Shown here piece by piece: positions 23,391-33,308 of a stretch of DNA of 64,000 bases. The translations under genes and the position numbers were made by a program. Source of the DNA: Rhynchopus sp. YZ270_cl-10. Taxonomy: Eukaryota; Euglenozoa; Diplonemea; Diplonemida; Diplonemidae. Location: NCBI GenBank assembly GCA_964035575.1, contig OZ037836.1, positions 1,798,001 through 1,862,000 on the forward strand. Direction: 5' to 3'. The notes below the pieces were generated by a model, which saw only the letters and a program-made list of their open reading frames with translations, searched no databases and was not told where the DNA came from. Each line of letters opens with the position of its first letter. Within the stretch, counting starts at the first letter, position 1.

Positions 23391-24021
23391 GGCACCCGGG
23401 ACATGGCAGTTGTGACATATCTTAGGACATCCCCCATTTTTTCCATGCACGATTTTTCTACCTCCGTTATTTGAATCAACAGAGTGTGTACGTTATGATT
23501 GTTCTATTTTCTTTGTTTTTTTGCAGACAACAACGCAGTGTAACGCAGCGTAACGCAGTGCAACGGAGTGGTTGTTAGGAAATAATACAAACCGTAAGGA
23601 TCGGTCCTTTTTGGAATCGAAGGATGAAAATTGTGTGTATTAATTCGATAGTCCCGTATTTGTTTCTCTCTCCCTTTCTCCCCAACCTGTGCTCCCCGAC
23701 TCCAATTCAACCAACACTCACAGACGGGGCCAAAACGAACTCTGCGTTCAGTAAATATTTGTAGGAAAAAAAAGAGGATACGTTCAATGAAATCATTTGT
23801 GTAGAAAAGTATCGAGGATGTAGGTTTTATTATTTTCTTCACATTTGTGCAACAAAAACACTGACGTTTGAATGCATCTATTGACGTCCTTGAGCTTTCT
23901 CTTCTTTGATGTGAAAGTTATTGAAACAAATTTACCACCCTCCACCTTTATTGTGCACTCACCTCATTTCTGTACTTCAGGCAAAGTAGTTGTTACCCCA
24001 TCAGAAAACCAGAACAAACAA
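23391..24021. other. Intergenic spacer, no gene seen
   Basis: AT-rich. It includes GAATCAACAGAGTGTGTACG (shared in variant form with about 12050 and 57970) and a short AACGCAGTGTAACGCAGCG repeat near 23530. The last 90 bases include CTCACCTCATTTCTGTACTT, part of the dispersed repeat seen at 13976 and 51885. The frame of the next gene is open back to 23872, but the conserved start is the ATG at 24022. Confidence 0.5.
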
Positions 24022-24993
24022 ATGGACGTGCACTTCGAGGATTTCAGAGCGAATCAGCACACAGTCGAGGTGGGTGTGGATGACACAGTGGAGGGCTTGC
24101 GGCGGAAGGTGGCGTCTGCAATGGGGTTGCCTGAAGACGGCTTTTGCATGAGTTTCGGAGACGAAGCGATGGGAGAAGGATACGACATGACGCAGCTGAG
24201 TGCTGGTGACACAATCATCCTCACGAAGTCGCAGAAACAAGAAGCCATTGCGGAGCTTCATGCGTTGGGTGAGACCGACCTGACGCCAGAGAGGTTGGAG
24301 GAGGTGGAAGATCCTGAGGTGGCGTGTTTGCTTCTGCAGGCGGAGGTTGCGACTGTCATTCCTGATGGGTTCTTGAGGAGGGTATCGGTAACGCACCTTG
24401 ATCTCAGTGCTGTGTCCTTTGTGACACAGATTGGAGACAGCTTCCTCGAGCAGTGCACCTCGTTAACAAGTATCGACCTCTCTGGGTTGAGCAATGTGAC
24501 GCGGATTGGCATTTGTTTTCTTTACGGCTGCAACTCTTTAACCACCCTGGATCTGACACCACTCCACAACGTGACGGTGATTGGCGATAACTTTCTTCAC
24601 GACTGCAACTCTTTCACCACCCTGGATCTGACCCCTCTCAACCACGTGACAGTGATTAGGAATTACTTTCTTTGCTGCTGCAAATCGTTAACCACCCTTG
24701 ATCTGACACCACTTAACAACGTGACGGTGATTGGCTTTGGGTTTCTTGGCGGCTGCACGTCTTTAGCCACCCTGGATCTTACACCACTTAACAAGGTTAC
24801 GTACATAGGTTCGGAATTTGCTGGGAACTGCACTTCGTTGACAAGTATTTACCTTTCCGGTTGCAGCAGTGCTGTGTCCAACAAAGTAAGGACGAGTGAG
24901 CATCTGAGGCAGCTTGTGGTTGAAGCACGTCCGAAACGCAGCAGAGACGAATCCCCCGAGCAAGCACACAAACGACAGAGACACGCACAATGA
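24022..24993 (+). CDS. Ubl-LRR protein, class A, copy 3
   Basis: 323 residues from the conserved MDVHFEDF start; an upstream in-frame ATG at 23872 lies in repeat sequence and is unlikely. Ubl domain residues 1-70, linker, then seven LRRs with LDLTPLHNVTVIG-type units. The end is the full class A tail RPKRSRDESPEQAHKRQR followed by HAQ. This has two basic clusters about ten residues apart, as in a bipartite nuclear signal, so a nuclear or nucleus-shuttling protein is inferred. The first LRR (LDLSAVSFVTQIG) and last (LTSIYLSGCSSAV) are shared by all class A copies, and only the middle set varies. Confidence 0.87.
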   Translation: MDVHFEDFRANQHTVEVGVDDTVEGLRRKVASAMGLPEDGFCMSFGDEAMGEGYDMTQLSAGDTIILTKSQKQEAIAELHALGETDLTPERLEEVEDPEVACLLLQAEVATVIPDGFLRRVSVTHLDLSAVSFVTQIGDSFLEQCTSLTSIDLSGLSNVTRIGICFLYGCNSLTTLDLTPLHNVTVIGDNFLHDCNSFTTLDLTPLNHVTVIRNYFLCCCKSLTTLDLTPLNNVTVIGFGFLGGCTSLATLDLTPLNKVTYIGSEFAGNCTSLTSIYLSGCSSAVSNKVRTSEHLRQLVVEARPKRSRDESPEQAHKRQRHAQ

Positions 24994-26184
24994 CGACGTG
25001 GTGTGCTGGTGGGAGGGGATAAAGGGAAGGACTGGAAGAAGGGTACGAAGGGAGGTGGGGATGGGGCCGGTAGGTACTGCCTACTCTACTCGTCTGCACA
25101 AACATTACAAAACACAGAAAGACACAAAAACATAGGAGGCATAAAGCAGGGAAAGGGGTTGAGGGACAGGAGGATGGGGATAAAGTCTGCCTAGATCAGA
25201 AGCGGACCTGTGTTCACATGATCTTCCCTTGAAGGGAGACTGGGGAGACTGAAGGGAAAAGCCTGCGTTTTGTGGGTAGTCGACCGTAACGGTCGACAGA
25301 GGGAGGACGGTGTATAAAATCATCAGCAAAGCTGAGGTGGCCAAGATACTGATCTTGTTTTTGGGTGTGCGTTTCACCACAACCTCTCCCTTTTGTCTTT
25401 ATTGTTTTCATTGCTTTATTGTTTGCGGTGGTGGGGGAAAAACATAAAAAGGAAAAGTAGGGGTGCGGTTTCAATTCCGGTATCACATATGATACTTCCA
25501 ACAACAACCGAAACAGAAGAAAGTACAAAAGAAGAGAATAAGAACTGCAGGGAAAAATAGACAAAAAGAGAAAAAAGATATTTACAAAAAAGGGACAATA
25601 AAATTTGTTCGCCCAATTTGCTCTCCCGTGTGGATGGTATTGCGTTAGGGCTGCGGCCGTTTTAGTTTTTGTTAGTGTGGCATAAAAAAGAGGTGAAATA
25701 ATATTTCAAAATATATCCGTTTCGCTTGATCAGATCTCGACCGTTTGTTGCATTATACGCTTCCACTTTTGAAAAAAATGATTGTTTCCAGCACACGCGG
25801 ACTGTGTCAGTGTGTGATGGTTTATGATTATTGCCCGAAGTACAGAAAATGGGAGTGTCGGTGGCGGAGCACAAAAGGGTAAAATGAAAAACATATCGGG
25901 TGGGGTCTCTGATCTATCTGTGCGACGGATATATTTCCCCTAACTCTCCATGTTTGGCCAGGGCCTCTCCAGTGTGTCAGTTGCAAAAAAACAAAAACAA
26001 AAACAAAATGCCTCTCCCCTTGTAACTGTTTGTAGTCTCTTGCACACCACACACACACACCCTACCACTCCCCTTACATACGAAGCTATCCTTGATTGGA
26101 TTTGGCTGTCTTGTGGGGAAAACTGCAACTGTTAATTTGTAGGGGCCTACCCAAAACACCTGAAACAGAGAGAGAGGCAAAACC
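24994..26184. other. Intergenic spacer built from family flank repeats
   Basis: 24994-25245 repeats the class A 3' flank. A 19-base perfect palindrome (GTCGACCGTAACGGTCGAC) lies at 25279-25297. 25371-25460 (TTCACCACAACCTCTCCCTT...) recurs at 39838 and 59597. Around 25830-25880 is a relative of 63715-63750 (GAAGTACAGAAA...GGAGCACA). 26010-26045 carries the CT-rich class B upstream motif. No gene seen. Confidence 0.5.
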
Positions 26185-27318
26185 ATGGAAATATGTGTGA
26201 AGAGCTTTGACGGAGAGAAGTACACAGTCGAGGTGGGTGTGGATGATACAACTGCGGACATACGGCGGAAGGTGGCGTCTGCAGCAGAGTTGTGCGAAGA
26301 CGGCTTTGACATGAGCTTCGGAGGGAAGCTGCTGGCCGAAGGAGACGACACGACGCAGCTGAGTGCTGGGGACACAGTTGTGCTGACGAAGACGAAGTCG
26401 CAGAAGGACGACGCCATTGCAGCTCTTCGTGACTTGGGTGAGACAAGGCTGACGTCAGAGAGGTTCGAAGGTCTGGAAGATGGCACGCTGATTCATTTGT
26501 TTCTGCAGGCGGAGGTTGTTACTCAGGTACCCAATGAATTCTTGGCTGGTGCTTTTCTGGTGGAACTTGATCTCAGTGGTGTGCCAGGTGTGACTAAAAT
26601 AATGCCTAACTTCCTCGAGTGCAGCTCATTGCACACTGCTGATTTATCTGGGTGGAGCAATGTCACCCAGATCGAGAGCTACTTCCTCGCCAACTGCAGG
26701 AAGCTGACCACACTGGACATTTCTGGGTGGAACAATGTGACGCAAATTGGGCACGGCTTTCTCTACACCTGCAATTCGTTGACCACACTTGACTTGTCTG
26801 GGTGGAACAACGTGACGCACATAGGTAGCTTCTTCCTATACACTTGCGACGCATTGAGAACCCTTGACTTGTCTGGGTGGAGTAATGTGAGACAGGTTGA
26901 AGATCGCTTCGTTCAGAGCTGCCGCGCATTGACAACACTTGACGTATCTGGGTGGAGCCATGTGACGCAGGTAGGCTGTTCATTCGTCAGCCACTGCACC
27001 TCATTGACCACACTTGACATTTCTGGGTGGAAGAACGTGACATACATCGGTAGCTCCTTTTTCTCCAACTGCAGCTCGTTGACCACACTGGACTTATCTG
27101 GGTGGAACAATGTTACCCACATTGCAGACAACTTCATCACCAGCTGCAGCTCGTTAAGAACACTGGACTTATCTGGGTGGGCGAGTGTGATGTATATTGG
27201 GCGAGGTGCACTGAAACACTGTAACTTACGTAAATGCAGCATCAACGTCACCGGATCGAGCAGTGTTGTGTCAGAATATGTGCAGAAGCGTACCAAGCGC
27301 GAATGTGTGTGCATGTGA
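26185..27318 (+). CDS. Ubl-LRR protein, class B, copy 4
   Basis: 377 residues: Ubl head 1-74, linker with ALRDLGETRLTSERFEGLED, then nine LRRs, the most of any class B copy. Units are LDLSGWNNVT or LDISGWNNVT, with variants GWSHVTQVG and GWKNVTYIG. The last unit reads GWASVMYIGRGALKHCN, like the copy at 56.8 kb and unlike the CNI ending of most others. The tail EYVQKRTKRECVCM has a short basic stretch before CVCM. Start at ATG in AACCATGG after GAAACAGAGAGAGAGG. Confidence 0.88.
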   Translation: MEICVKSFDGEKYTVEVGVDDTTADIRRKVASAAELCEDGFDMSFGGKLLAEGDDTTQLSAGDTVVLTKTKSQKDDAIAALRDLGETRLTSERFEGLEDGTLIHLFLQAEVVTQVPNEFLAGAFLVELDLSGVPGVTKIMPNFLECSSLHTADLSGWSNVTQIESYFLANCRKLTTLDISGWNNVTQIGHGFLYTCNSLTTLDLSGWNNVTHIGSFFLYTCDALRTLDLSGWSNVRQVEDRFVQSCRALTTLDVSGWSHVTQVGCSFVSHCTSLTTLDISGWKNVTYIGSSFFSNCSSLTTLDLSGWNNVTHIADNFITSCSSLRTLDLSGWASVMYIGRGALKHCNLRKCSINVTGSSSVVSEYVQKRTKRECVCM

Positions 27319-27640
27319 GACACATGCATCTTTCGAGAGGCTAGCTGCTCATTACCCTGTTCAAGCAACAACCTTTTTTGATTTTTAAAGTGAAACACAA
27401 AAATCACTGAAGATGTCGACCCCTTCGGACCTTCCGAATACAACTGTATGATGCTTAGAATCGAGAGGCGAGCTGCTCATTGTAGGTTGCCATTAGGGAG
27501 GGCGTTCTGAGATACACACGCCTCACAAAGACCGCAACCCGAAGGAGTGATACTTAATGAGGACATGAGCAACAACAAACAACGAATAAGGGGGGGCATT
27601 TCATTTTCACATTATTTCACTTTGCGCCACATCAGGATTT
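27319..27640. other. 3' flank of class B copy 4
   Basis: Begins ACACATGCATCTTTCGAGAGG, a variant of the flank after the class B genes ending 41412, 51529 and 57699. It also has a partial local repeat (GAGAGGC(T/G)AGCTGCTCATT at 27336 and 27464). No gene. Confidence 0.5.
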
Positions 27641-27945
27641 CACTCTGCGTTCAACGAAAATACGTATTCCTTCCTTTTTATCAAGTTATCAAGGACGATC
27701 GGTTGGCGGGTATACTTGTCTTGTTTTTGCCACTTACTCAGGTAAGGTTGGAAAGGGGAATTGAGAACACTAACACCAAGCACCAACATCAAGCAGAAGT
27801 TCCACATTTTTTTTATGAAATAATTTTTTGGTTTTTTGCGCCCGATCTCGCTCCCCTCGTCTTTCTTTCTCTCTCTCTCTCTTTTCCAATGATTTTCACT
27901 TCTCGTGAGACTTGGGTGACGAACTGCCCGAGTGGTCAGGCGATT
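27641..27945 (+). pseudogene. Truncated copy of the 31-kb membrane-protein gene (exon-intron-exon)
   Basis: The end of an exon reading DDRLAGILVLFLPLTQ is followed by the donor GTAAGG (27741), a pyrimidine-rich tract and the start of the next exon (TWVTNCPSGQA), where similarity ends at 27943 in class A flank sequence. The same donor, tract and exon start occur at 31018-31220 in the whole gene. It is a partial duplicate and cannot encode the protein. Confidence 0.5.
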
Positions 27946-28400
27946 CACATGATCTTCCCTTGAAGGGAGACTGGGAAGAATGAAAGATGGGGGACAGGAG
28001 GCTGGGGATACATGCAAAGTTAATTGAGAGAGCCGCTATTATTTGTGGATGAACTTATTTGGGGGTACTTTACCAAAAACAAAATGGAAATGATAAAAAA
28101 GTGAAAGTGGAGATGTCACCACTGCGACAACACAACCGCGGCAACGACACTATTCCAACAAGTCTTTAAATCTAATCCAATCAAATGTTCAACAAAAAAA
28201 AAACACAAAAACACAAACAACAAATAAGTCATCCCTCTGAGTGACCTCTCCCCTCTTTTTACTTGCATGATGAAACACATTTCTCGCTCTACGCACACAC
28301 TATGTCTGATACACCCCAACCACCCATTTGTCCCGACACGGTCTTTGTATTGGATACACTACACCACACTCTCGCACTCTGAGGATGCGCGTCAACTGTT
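27946..28400. other. Copy of the class A distal 3' flank and leader repeat
   Basis: 27948-28400 matches 20460-20656 plus 21373-21595 and also 30590-30990, without the pogo-like MITE, and so serves as a diverged empty site for it. It includes TATGTCTGATACACCCC and GAGGATGCGCGTCAACTG. Confidence 0.55.
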
Positions 28401-28976
28401 ATTACACCATTCGGGAGCTCAGCAACCACGCAGCAGAGCTGCACGCACTGAAGGCGTTGGATGGGCGATCCTGCTTGACGGATGGCCTTACGTGGTCCAC
28501 AGCAGGGGTACTGCCATGACTGGACTGCCATAGGGGGTTGCGTACCTTGACGAGCATGTACGCGAGCAGTATGTTGCGGTGTTGGAACGGAGAAGGGTGC
28601 AACTGGGGTGGCGATGAAAAGTATTGGTTGAAATATCTGCCTTCATCTACGGTGTCCCGGCAGATCGTTTGGGGGATGCTGGGGTGGACGGGGACTATGG
28701 GGGAATGGTTTGTGGGGTGGCACAGAGTAATTCTGTGTCAGCTGGTGGTCTGTGGGGGATGTGGGATGAAAATGTGGCATTGGAAGCGCGGCGATGGTGG
28801 GGTTTTGGGATGACGTGGCCCTGCAAGGCGTGACCCTGGTAGGTGCAGACCCGGAGGTGAAGCTGACCTCATTCGTGCACTGTGCAGGCCACGCGGTTGT
28901 TGCGGTTTGGTTCGTGGTCCTCGGACACAGCCTCCGTGACGCTGCACTTCAACAGCGACATCCTTAGGGGTGTTCC
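28401..28976 (+). pseudogene. GC-rich coding-like relic, unknown
   Basis: Base composition is far richer in GC than the spacers and frames read like protein in pieces: TIRELSNHAAELHALKALDG at the start, and VALQGVTLVGADPEVKL then SFVHCAGHAVVAVWFVVLGH near the end (about 28815-28975, stop TAG). No single frame spans it and no family is recognised. It is probably a broken host gene or part of a decayed element. Confidence 0.3.
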
Positions 28977-29236
28977 TCATACACAGTACAGTCCTTGCAG
29001 CAATATTCATTTCGTTCTCGCAGATCAGCGGCGCAGGGATTAGCTCCACATAGCCTCACCCACGGGGAAGAAGACCCCAGCCAGAACCACCGTACGAATG
29101 GAGGAACTGCAGAAAACGCCAATACCAACGTTTTCGAGCATTTGTTCAGGGTTGAAACCCTGCAAAATGGGGTATTTCTTGTCTTGTCCTCCACACCCAC
29201 CACACAGAGATCAGAACACAAAACCACAACAAACAA

Positions 29237-30361
29237 ATGGACGTGCACTTCGAGGATTTCAGAGCGAATCAGCACACAGTCGAGGTGGGTGAAGATGACA
29301 CAGTGGAGGGCTTGCGGCGGAAGGTGGCGTCTGCAATGGGGTTGCCTGAAGACAGCTTTTGCATGAGTTTCGATGGCGAAGCGATGGGAGAAGGATACGA
29401 CATGACGCAGCTGAGTGCTGGTGAGACAATCATCCTGACGAAGACGAAGACGAAGAAGTACGAAGCCATTGCAGAGCTTCATGCGTTGGGTGAGACCAAC
29501 ATCACAGCCGAGAGGCTGGAGAGTGTGAGGGATCCTGAGGTGGCGTGTTTGCTTCTGCAGGCGGAGGTTGCGACTGTCATTCCTTATCATTTCTTGAGGG
29601 AGACATCGTTAACGCACCTTGATCTCGGTGCTGTGTCCTTTGTGACACAGATTGAAGAGAGCTTCCTCGAGGAGTGCACCTCGTTAACAAGTATCGACCT
29701 CTCTGGGTTGAGCAATGTGACGGTGATTGGCAGGAACTTTCTTTACAAATGCAACTCGTTAACCACCCTGGATCTGACACCACTTGGCAACGTTACGAGG
29801 ATAGATAATTACTTTCTTTCCGGCTGCAACTCTTTAACCAGCCTGGATCTCACACCACTCCACAACGTTACGAGGATTGGCACTTTCTTTATTTCCTACT
29901 GCAACTCGTTAACCACCCTTGATCTGACACCACTTGGCAACGTGACGGAGTTTGGCTTTTTCTTTCTTGCCGGCTGCAGCTCTTTAACCACCGTGGATCT
30001 TACACCACTCCACAACGTGACGAAGATTAGCGACAGCTTTCTTCAGCGCTGCACCTCTTTAACCACCCTGGATCTGACACCACTCCACAACGTTACGAGT
30101 ATTTGCAGTAACTTTCTTCTGTGCTGCTCTTTAACCACCCTGGATCTCTCACCACTTAACAAGGTTAAGTACGTTGGTTCCGGTTTTGCTGGGAACTGCA
30201 CGTCGTTGACGAGTATTTACCTTTCCGGCTGCAGCAGTGCTGTGTCCAACAAAGTAAGGAAGAGTGAGCATCTGAGGCAGTTTGTGGTTGAAGCACGTCC
30301 GAAACGCAGCAGAGACGAATCCCCCGAGCAAAGCCAGAAGCGACAGAGACACGCACAATGA
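29237..30361 (+). CDS. Ubl-LRR protein, class A, copy 5
   Basis: 374 residues. The Ubl head MDVHFEDFRANQHTVEVGED differs slightly (GED for GVD, SFDGEAMGEG). Nine LRRs follow, one of them a residue short (FLLCC-S). Units with PLGNVT and PLHNVT mix with the standard ones. The tail RPKRSRDESPEQSQKRQR plus HAQ is the form from which copy 1 seems to have lost its end. The 5' flank matches that of copy 1 and the 3' flank matches copies 1 and 3. Likely a soluble, nucleus-targeted binding protein by inference. Confidence 0.87.
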   Translation: MDVHFEDFRANQHTVEVGEDDTVEGLRRKVASAMGLPEDSFCMSFDGEAMGEGYDMTQLSAGETIILTKTKTKKYEAIAELHALGETNITAERLESVRDPEVACLLLQAEVATVIPYHFLRETSLTHLDLGAVSFVTQIEESFLEECTSLTSIDLSGLSNVTVIGRNFLYKCNSLTTLDLTPLGNVTRIDNYFLSGCNSLTSLDLTPLHNVTRIGTFFISYCNSLTTLDLTPLGNVTEFGFFFLAGCSSLTTVDLTPLHNVTKISDSFLQRCTSLTTLDLTPLHNVTSICSNFLLCCSLTTLDLSPLNKVKYVGSGFAGNCTSLTSIYLSGCSSAVSNKVRKSEHLRQFVVEARPKRSRDESPEQSQKRQRHAQ

Positions 30362-31017
30362 CGACGTGGTGTGCTGGTGGGAGGGGATAAAGGGAAGGAA
30401 TGGAAGAAGGGTACGAAGGGAGGTGGGAAGGGGGCCGGTAGGTACTGCCTACTCTACTCGTCTGCACAAACATTACAAAACAAAGAAAGACACAAAAACA
30501 TAGGAGGCATAAAGCAGGGAAAGGGGTTGAGGGACAGGAGGATAGGGATAAAGTCTGCCTAGATCAGAAGCGGACCTGTGTTCACATGATCTTCCCTTGA
30601 AGGGAGACTGGGAAGAATGAAAGCTGGGGGACAGGAGGCTGGGGAGACATATAAAGTTAATTGGGAGAACCGCTATTATTTGGGGATGAACTTATTTGGG
30701 GGTACTTTACCAGAAACAAAATGGAAATGATAGAAAAGAGAAAGTGGAGATGCCACAACTGGGCAACACAACCGCGGCAACGACACTATTCCAACAAGTC
30801 TTTAAATCTAATCCAATCAAATTTTCAACAAAAAAAACACAAAAAGACAAACAAAAAAGAAGTCATCCCTCTGAGTGACCTCTCCCCTCTTTTTACTTTT
30901 GCATTATGAAACACATTTCTCGCTCTACGCACACACTATGTCTGATACACCCCAACCACCCATTTGTCCCGACACGGTCTTTGTATTGGAGTTGTCTTGT
31001 TTTTGCCACTTACTCAG
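30362..31017. other. Class A 3' flank and leader repeat, with possible upstream exon end
   Basis: 30362-30990 is the duplicated class A flank. Near 30991-31017 a frame reads GVVLFLPLTQ up to the donor CAG|GTAAGG, like the exon end in the truncated copy near 27740. The true first exon of the membrane protein may have been displaced here by recombination. Confidence 0.45.
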
Positions 31018-31169
31018 GTAAGGTTGGAAGGGGGAATTGAGCACACTACCACGACAACATCAAACAAAGCAGAAGTTCCACATTTTATTACGCGAATTTT
31101 TTTTTTTTTTTGGCTTTTGCGCCCGATCTCGCTCCCCTCGTCTCTTTTTCTCTCTCTCTCTCTTTTCCA

Positions 31170-31946
31170 ATGATTTTCACTTCTCGCGAGACTTGGGTGA
31201 CAACCTGCCCGAGTGGTCAGGCGACAGTGAGGGAGACGTTAGAGTTGCTTGAGTACTTGGTGCTGTTGTGCCCGGTAGGTTACTTGATGGCCCGTGTGTT
31301 GGACTTGCAGGAGTGGATCAAGCCTGAGTTTTGGTGCTGCCTGCAGCTGTTCTTTGTTGTGCTGTTGGCGGTGCGGGAGCGCCTGCGTCGCGTAGGCGAC
31401 AAGGAGAAGCTTCTCGCCGCCGCCGCTGCAGCGAAGGAGCCGACACCTCCCCACACCGCCACCCTCTCCACCCGCATCAAGCACTTCCTCACAAGCACAC
31501 AGTGCGGGACGGACCGCCATAAGCCTGCGAAAACCTTCGTCAAAGGCCTCAGCTGCTTTCTCTTCGCCCTCCCCGCTCTCGAAATCTGCTTTTTTGCCGA
31601 GCCGCACTACAGCCTCGACCGGCACGAAGTGTACATGCTCCTCTCGCAGTGTGTCTTCTCCTTCATGGCGGACTACGCAATGGTGCCGTTCAACTCCATC
31701 TGGCACCCTGCGGATCGGATCTCGGCGCTACTGCTGACATTGTACGGGCTGGTGAAGCCCTTCGTCATGGGGTACAACATGGAGGATACCTTCTGCGCGT
31801 ACGTCGCGGTGGCGGCGGTGTGTGTGTACTTCTCGCAAGTTGCGCGCAGGCACCACGGCCTACAGACGCACCATGTGCACCACGCGTTGTTCCACGTCGT
31901 CGTAGCCTCGGGGTGGAGTTACACCTCGCTCTGTGTCTTTTATTGA
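31170..31946 (+). CDS. Multi-pass membrane protein, unknown (CREST/ceramidase-like features)
   Basis: 258 residues from the ATG at 31170. It has several hydrophobic helices: LLEYLVLLCPVGYLMARVL, CCLQLFFVVLLAV, LSCFLFALPALEICFF, then SALLLTLYGLVKPF, YVAVAAVCVYFS and FHVVVASGWSYTSL. An Ala-rich and basic loop separates the first pair from the rest. MADYAMVPFNSIWHPADR and HHVHHALFHVVVASGW resemble the Asp and His motifs of CREST membrane hydrolases (ceramidases, PAQR, Per1), but I cannot confirm the family. A GTAAGG donor at 31018 and a strong pyrimidine tract at 31128-31168 suggest an upstream intron. The real coding exon may then begin after an AG at 31190, 31213 or 31220 rather than at this ATG. 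GC-rich coding contrasts with the AT-rich flanks. Confidence 0.65.
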   Translation: MIFTSRETWVTTCPSGQATVRETLELLEYLVLLCPVGYLMARVLDLQEWIKPEFWCCLQLFFVVLLAVRERLRRVGDKEKLLAAAAAAKEPTPPHTATLSTRIKHFLTSTQCGTDRHKPAKTFVKGLSCFLFALPALEICFFAEPHYSLDRHEVYMLLSQCVFSFMADYAMVPFNSIWHPADRISALLLTLYGLVKPFVMGYNMEDTFCAYVAVAAVCVYFSQVARRHHGLQTHHVHHALFHVVVASGWSYTSLCVFY

Positions 31947-33308
31947 ATGAACAGGGCGTGCTAAAAAGTTCTTTTTTTTTTTTTTTGGAAAAAAATGTGG
32001 GGGGTGGAAATGTTTTTTTTTTGGGGGGGGAAGGGGACTCGGGGAGGGAGGGGGCTTTACGCACACTACTTTGTGAGCGGAAAGTGTCAACGTCGTTCAC
32101 TCACCCAACCATGCTCCGCCACCACCCAACAGGTGATTTTTAGTGTGTGTGGAAGCGTCAACGCATCAAACAACTACAAGAAGGGGGGTGAGGGAACGAC
32201 AAGTGACACCTTTTAATCAAAATGCCAGACGACCACCTTATGTCATGCAAAATGACATGTCACTTTCTTCGCATGTAATGGGGTGATTTGGAGTCTTTTT
32301 TCCCCCGAAAATTCACTAGGGATACGTATAAAATCCACAAAACACTCAATGCAGAGTTATCCCTGTACTTCTTGTTGTTGTTGTTCGTCTCAATCTTTGT
32401 CTCTGTTTGACCTCTTGCGTTTGCTATCCTCTATTCGTGTGGTGCTTTTTGGGGTGCCTAAGGGCTTTCAATACAATGCAATGTGCCCTAGTTTCGACAG
32501 CGAAACGTTTCCCCATGTATTTCACGAAAAAAAAACAATAATTATGAGAAACAGGTGCAGGGTGGTTCCGTGCATATCATAGAACCCGGCACCTTTTGTG
32601 TGTCTCCCAAAAAACCAAAAAAAAAGCGTTGTGTGTGAAGTTTCTGAAGGAATGAAGGAAAAATAAAATTGTTTTGTCTCAATCTTTGTCCCTGTTGGAC
32701 CGCGGATACGGTAAAGAATTAGTTACTTCACTAAATAAATCGGGGGGGAAATATGGAAATCAGCGGAGGCCGGTTTAAGTGCCAAAACGCAATTTTTTTT
32801 TTCTTCTTTTGATGCATTGTCCACCTGAATTTTACCCCGCGTATAGGCGTGTACAGGCGTGTATAGGGCCGTATAGGACCGTACAGGCATATACGGACCG
32901 TCCGTACACGCCTTTACGCGCTTGTACGCGCCTATACGCGGGGTAAAAATCGGGTGGATTGTGTGCACGCACGCAAAGAGATTCATTTTTTTTAACTTTT
33001 TTTTGGGTGTAGCGTTGGTCAGCAACCTATTTCCACGTGGTTCTCGGCTCGCATGGTCCTCCCGGGTAGAGGAGGTGTCATTTTTCGGGAAAACACTTTC
33101 CCCCCGTTTCGTGAAGCTTTGAGAGGCTTTGGCGTGGGTAGCGTACCAGCTAAACAACAAAATGAACAAAGGTTTTTAAATTATTTTTACGTTCTTCCCA
33201 CATCGCACTTCACCACAACCTCTCCCATGGGGTGTATTGTGTCATGGGTGTTTAGTTTCTATTTTTGCGCCATCGAAAAACCCTCACAAAACAGAGAGAC
33301 ACAAAACC
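31947..33308. other. Intergenic region with foldback element and class B leader
   Basis: Poly-T/poly-G tracts just after the gene, then AT-rich sequence without a supported gene. The foldback element at 32821 is listed separately. 33186-33308 is a class B 5' flank (CTTCCCACATCGCACTTCAC, then CATGGGGTGTATTGTG) duplicated at 38221-38343. Confidence 0.5.
32821..32957. mobile_element. Foldback MITE, 137 bases, ATTGT target duplication
   Basis: CCACCTGAATTTTACCCCGC and CGTATAGGCGTGTACAGGCG on the left face their near-complement on the right (..CGCCTATACGCGGGGTAAAA, then ATCGGGTGG), leaving only a short centre. ATTGT lies on both sides (32816-32820, 32958-32962). The inner part is made of GTATAGG/GTACAGG-type short units. 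It encodes nothing. Confidence 0.7.

Noticed and set aside
23872-24021. Upstream ATG giving a longer N-terminus for class A copy 3, and similar extensions at 33237, 38272, 40144 and 60059
   Set aside because: The extensions lie in duplicated leader or repeat sequence, and the family start MDVHFEDF or MEICV is shared by all copies.
27915-27945. tRNA-like words (GCCCGAGTGGTCAGGCG) near 27918 and 31208
   Set aside because: They are part of a coding exon (CPSGQA), and no acceptor stem, anticodon arm or T arm can be placed.
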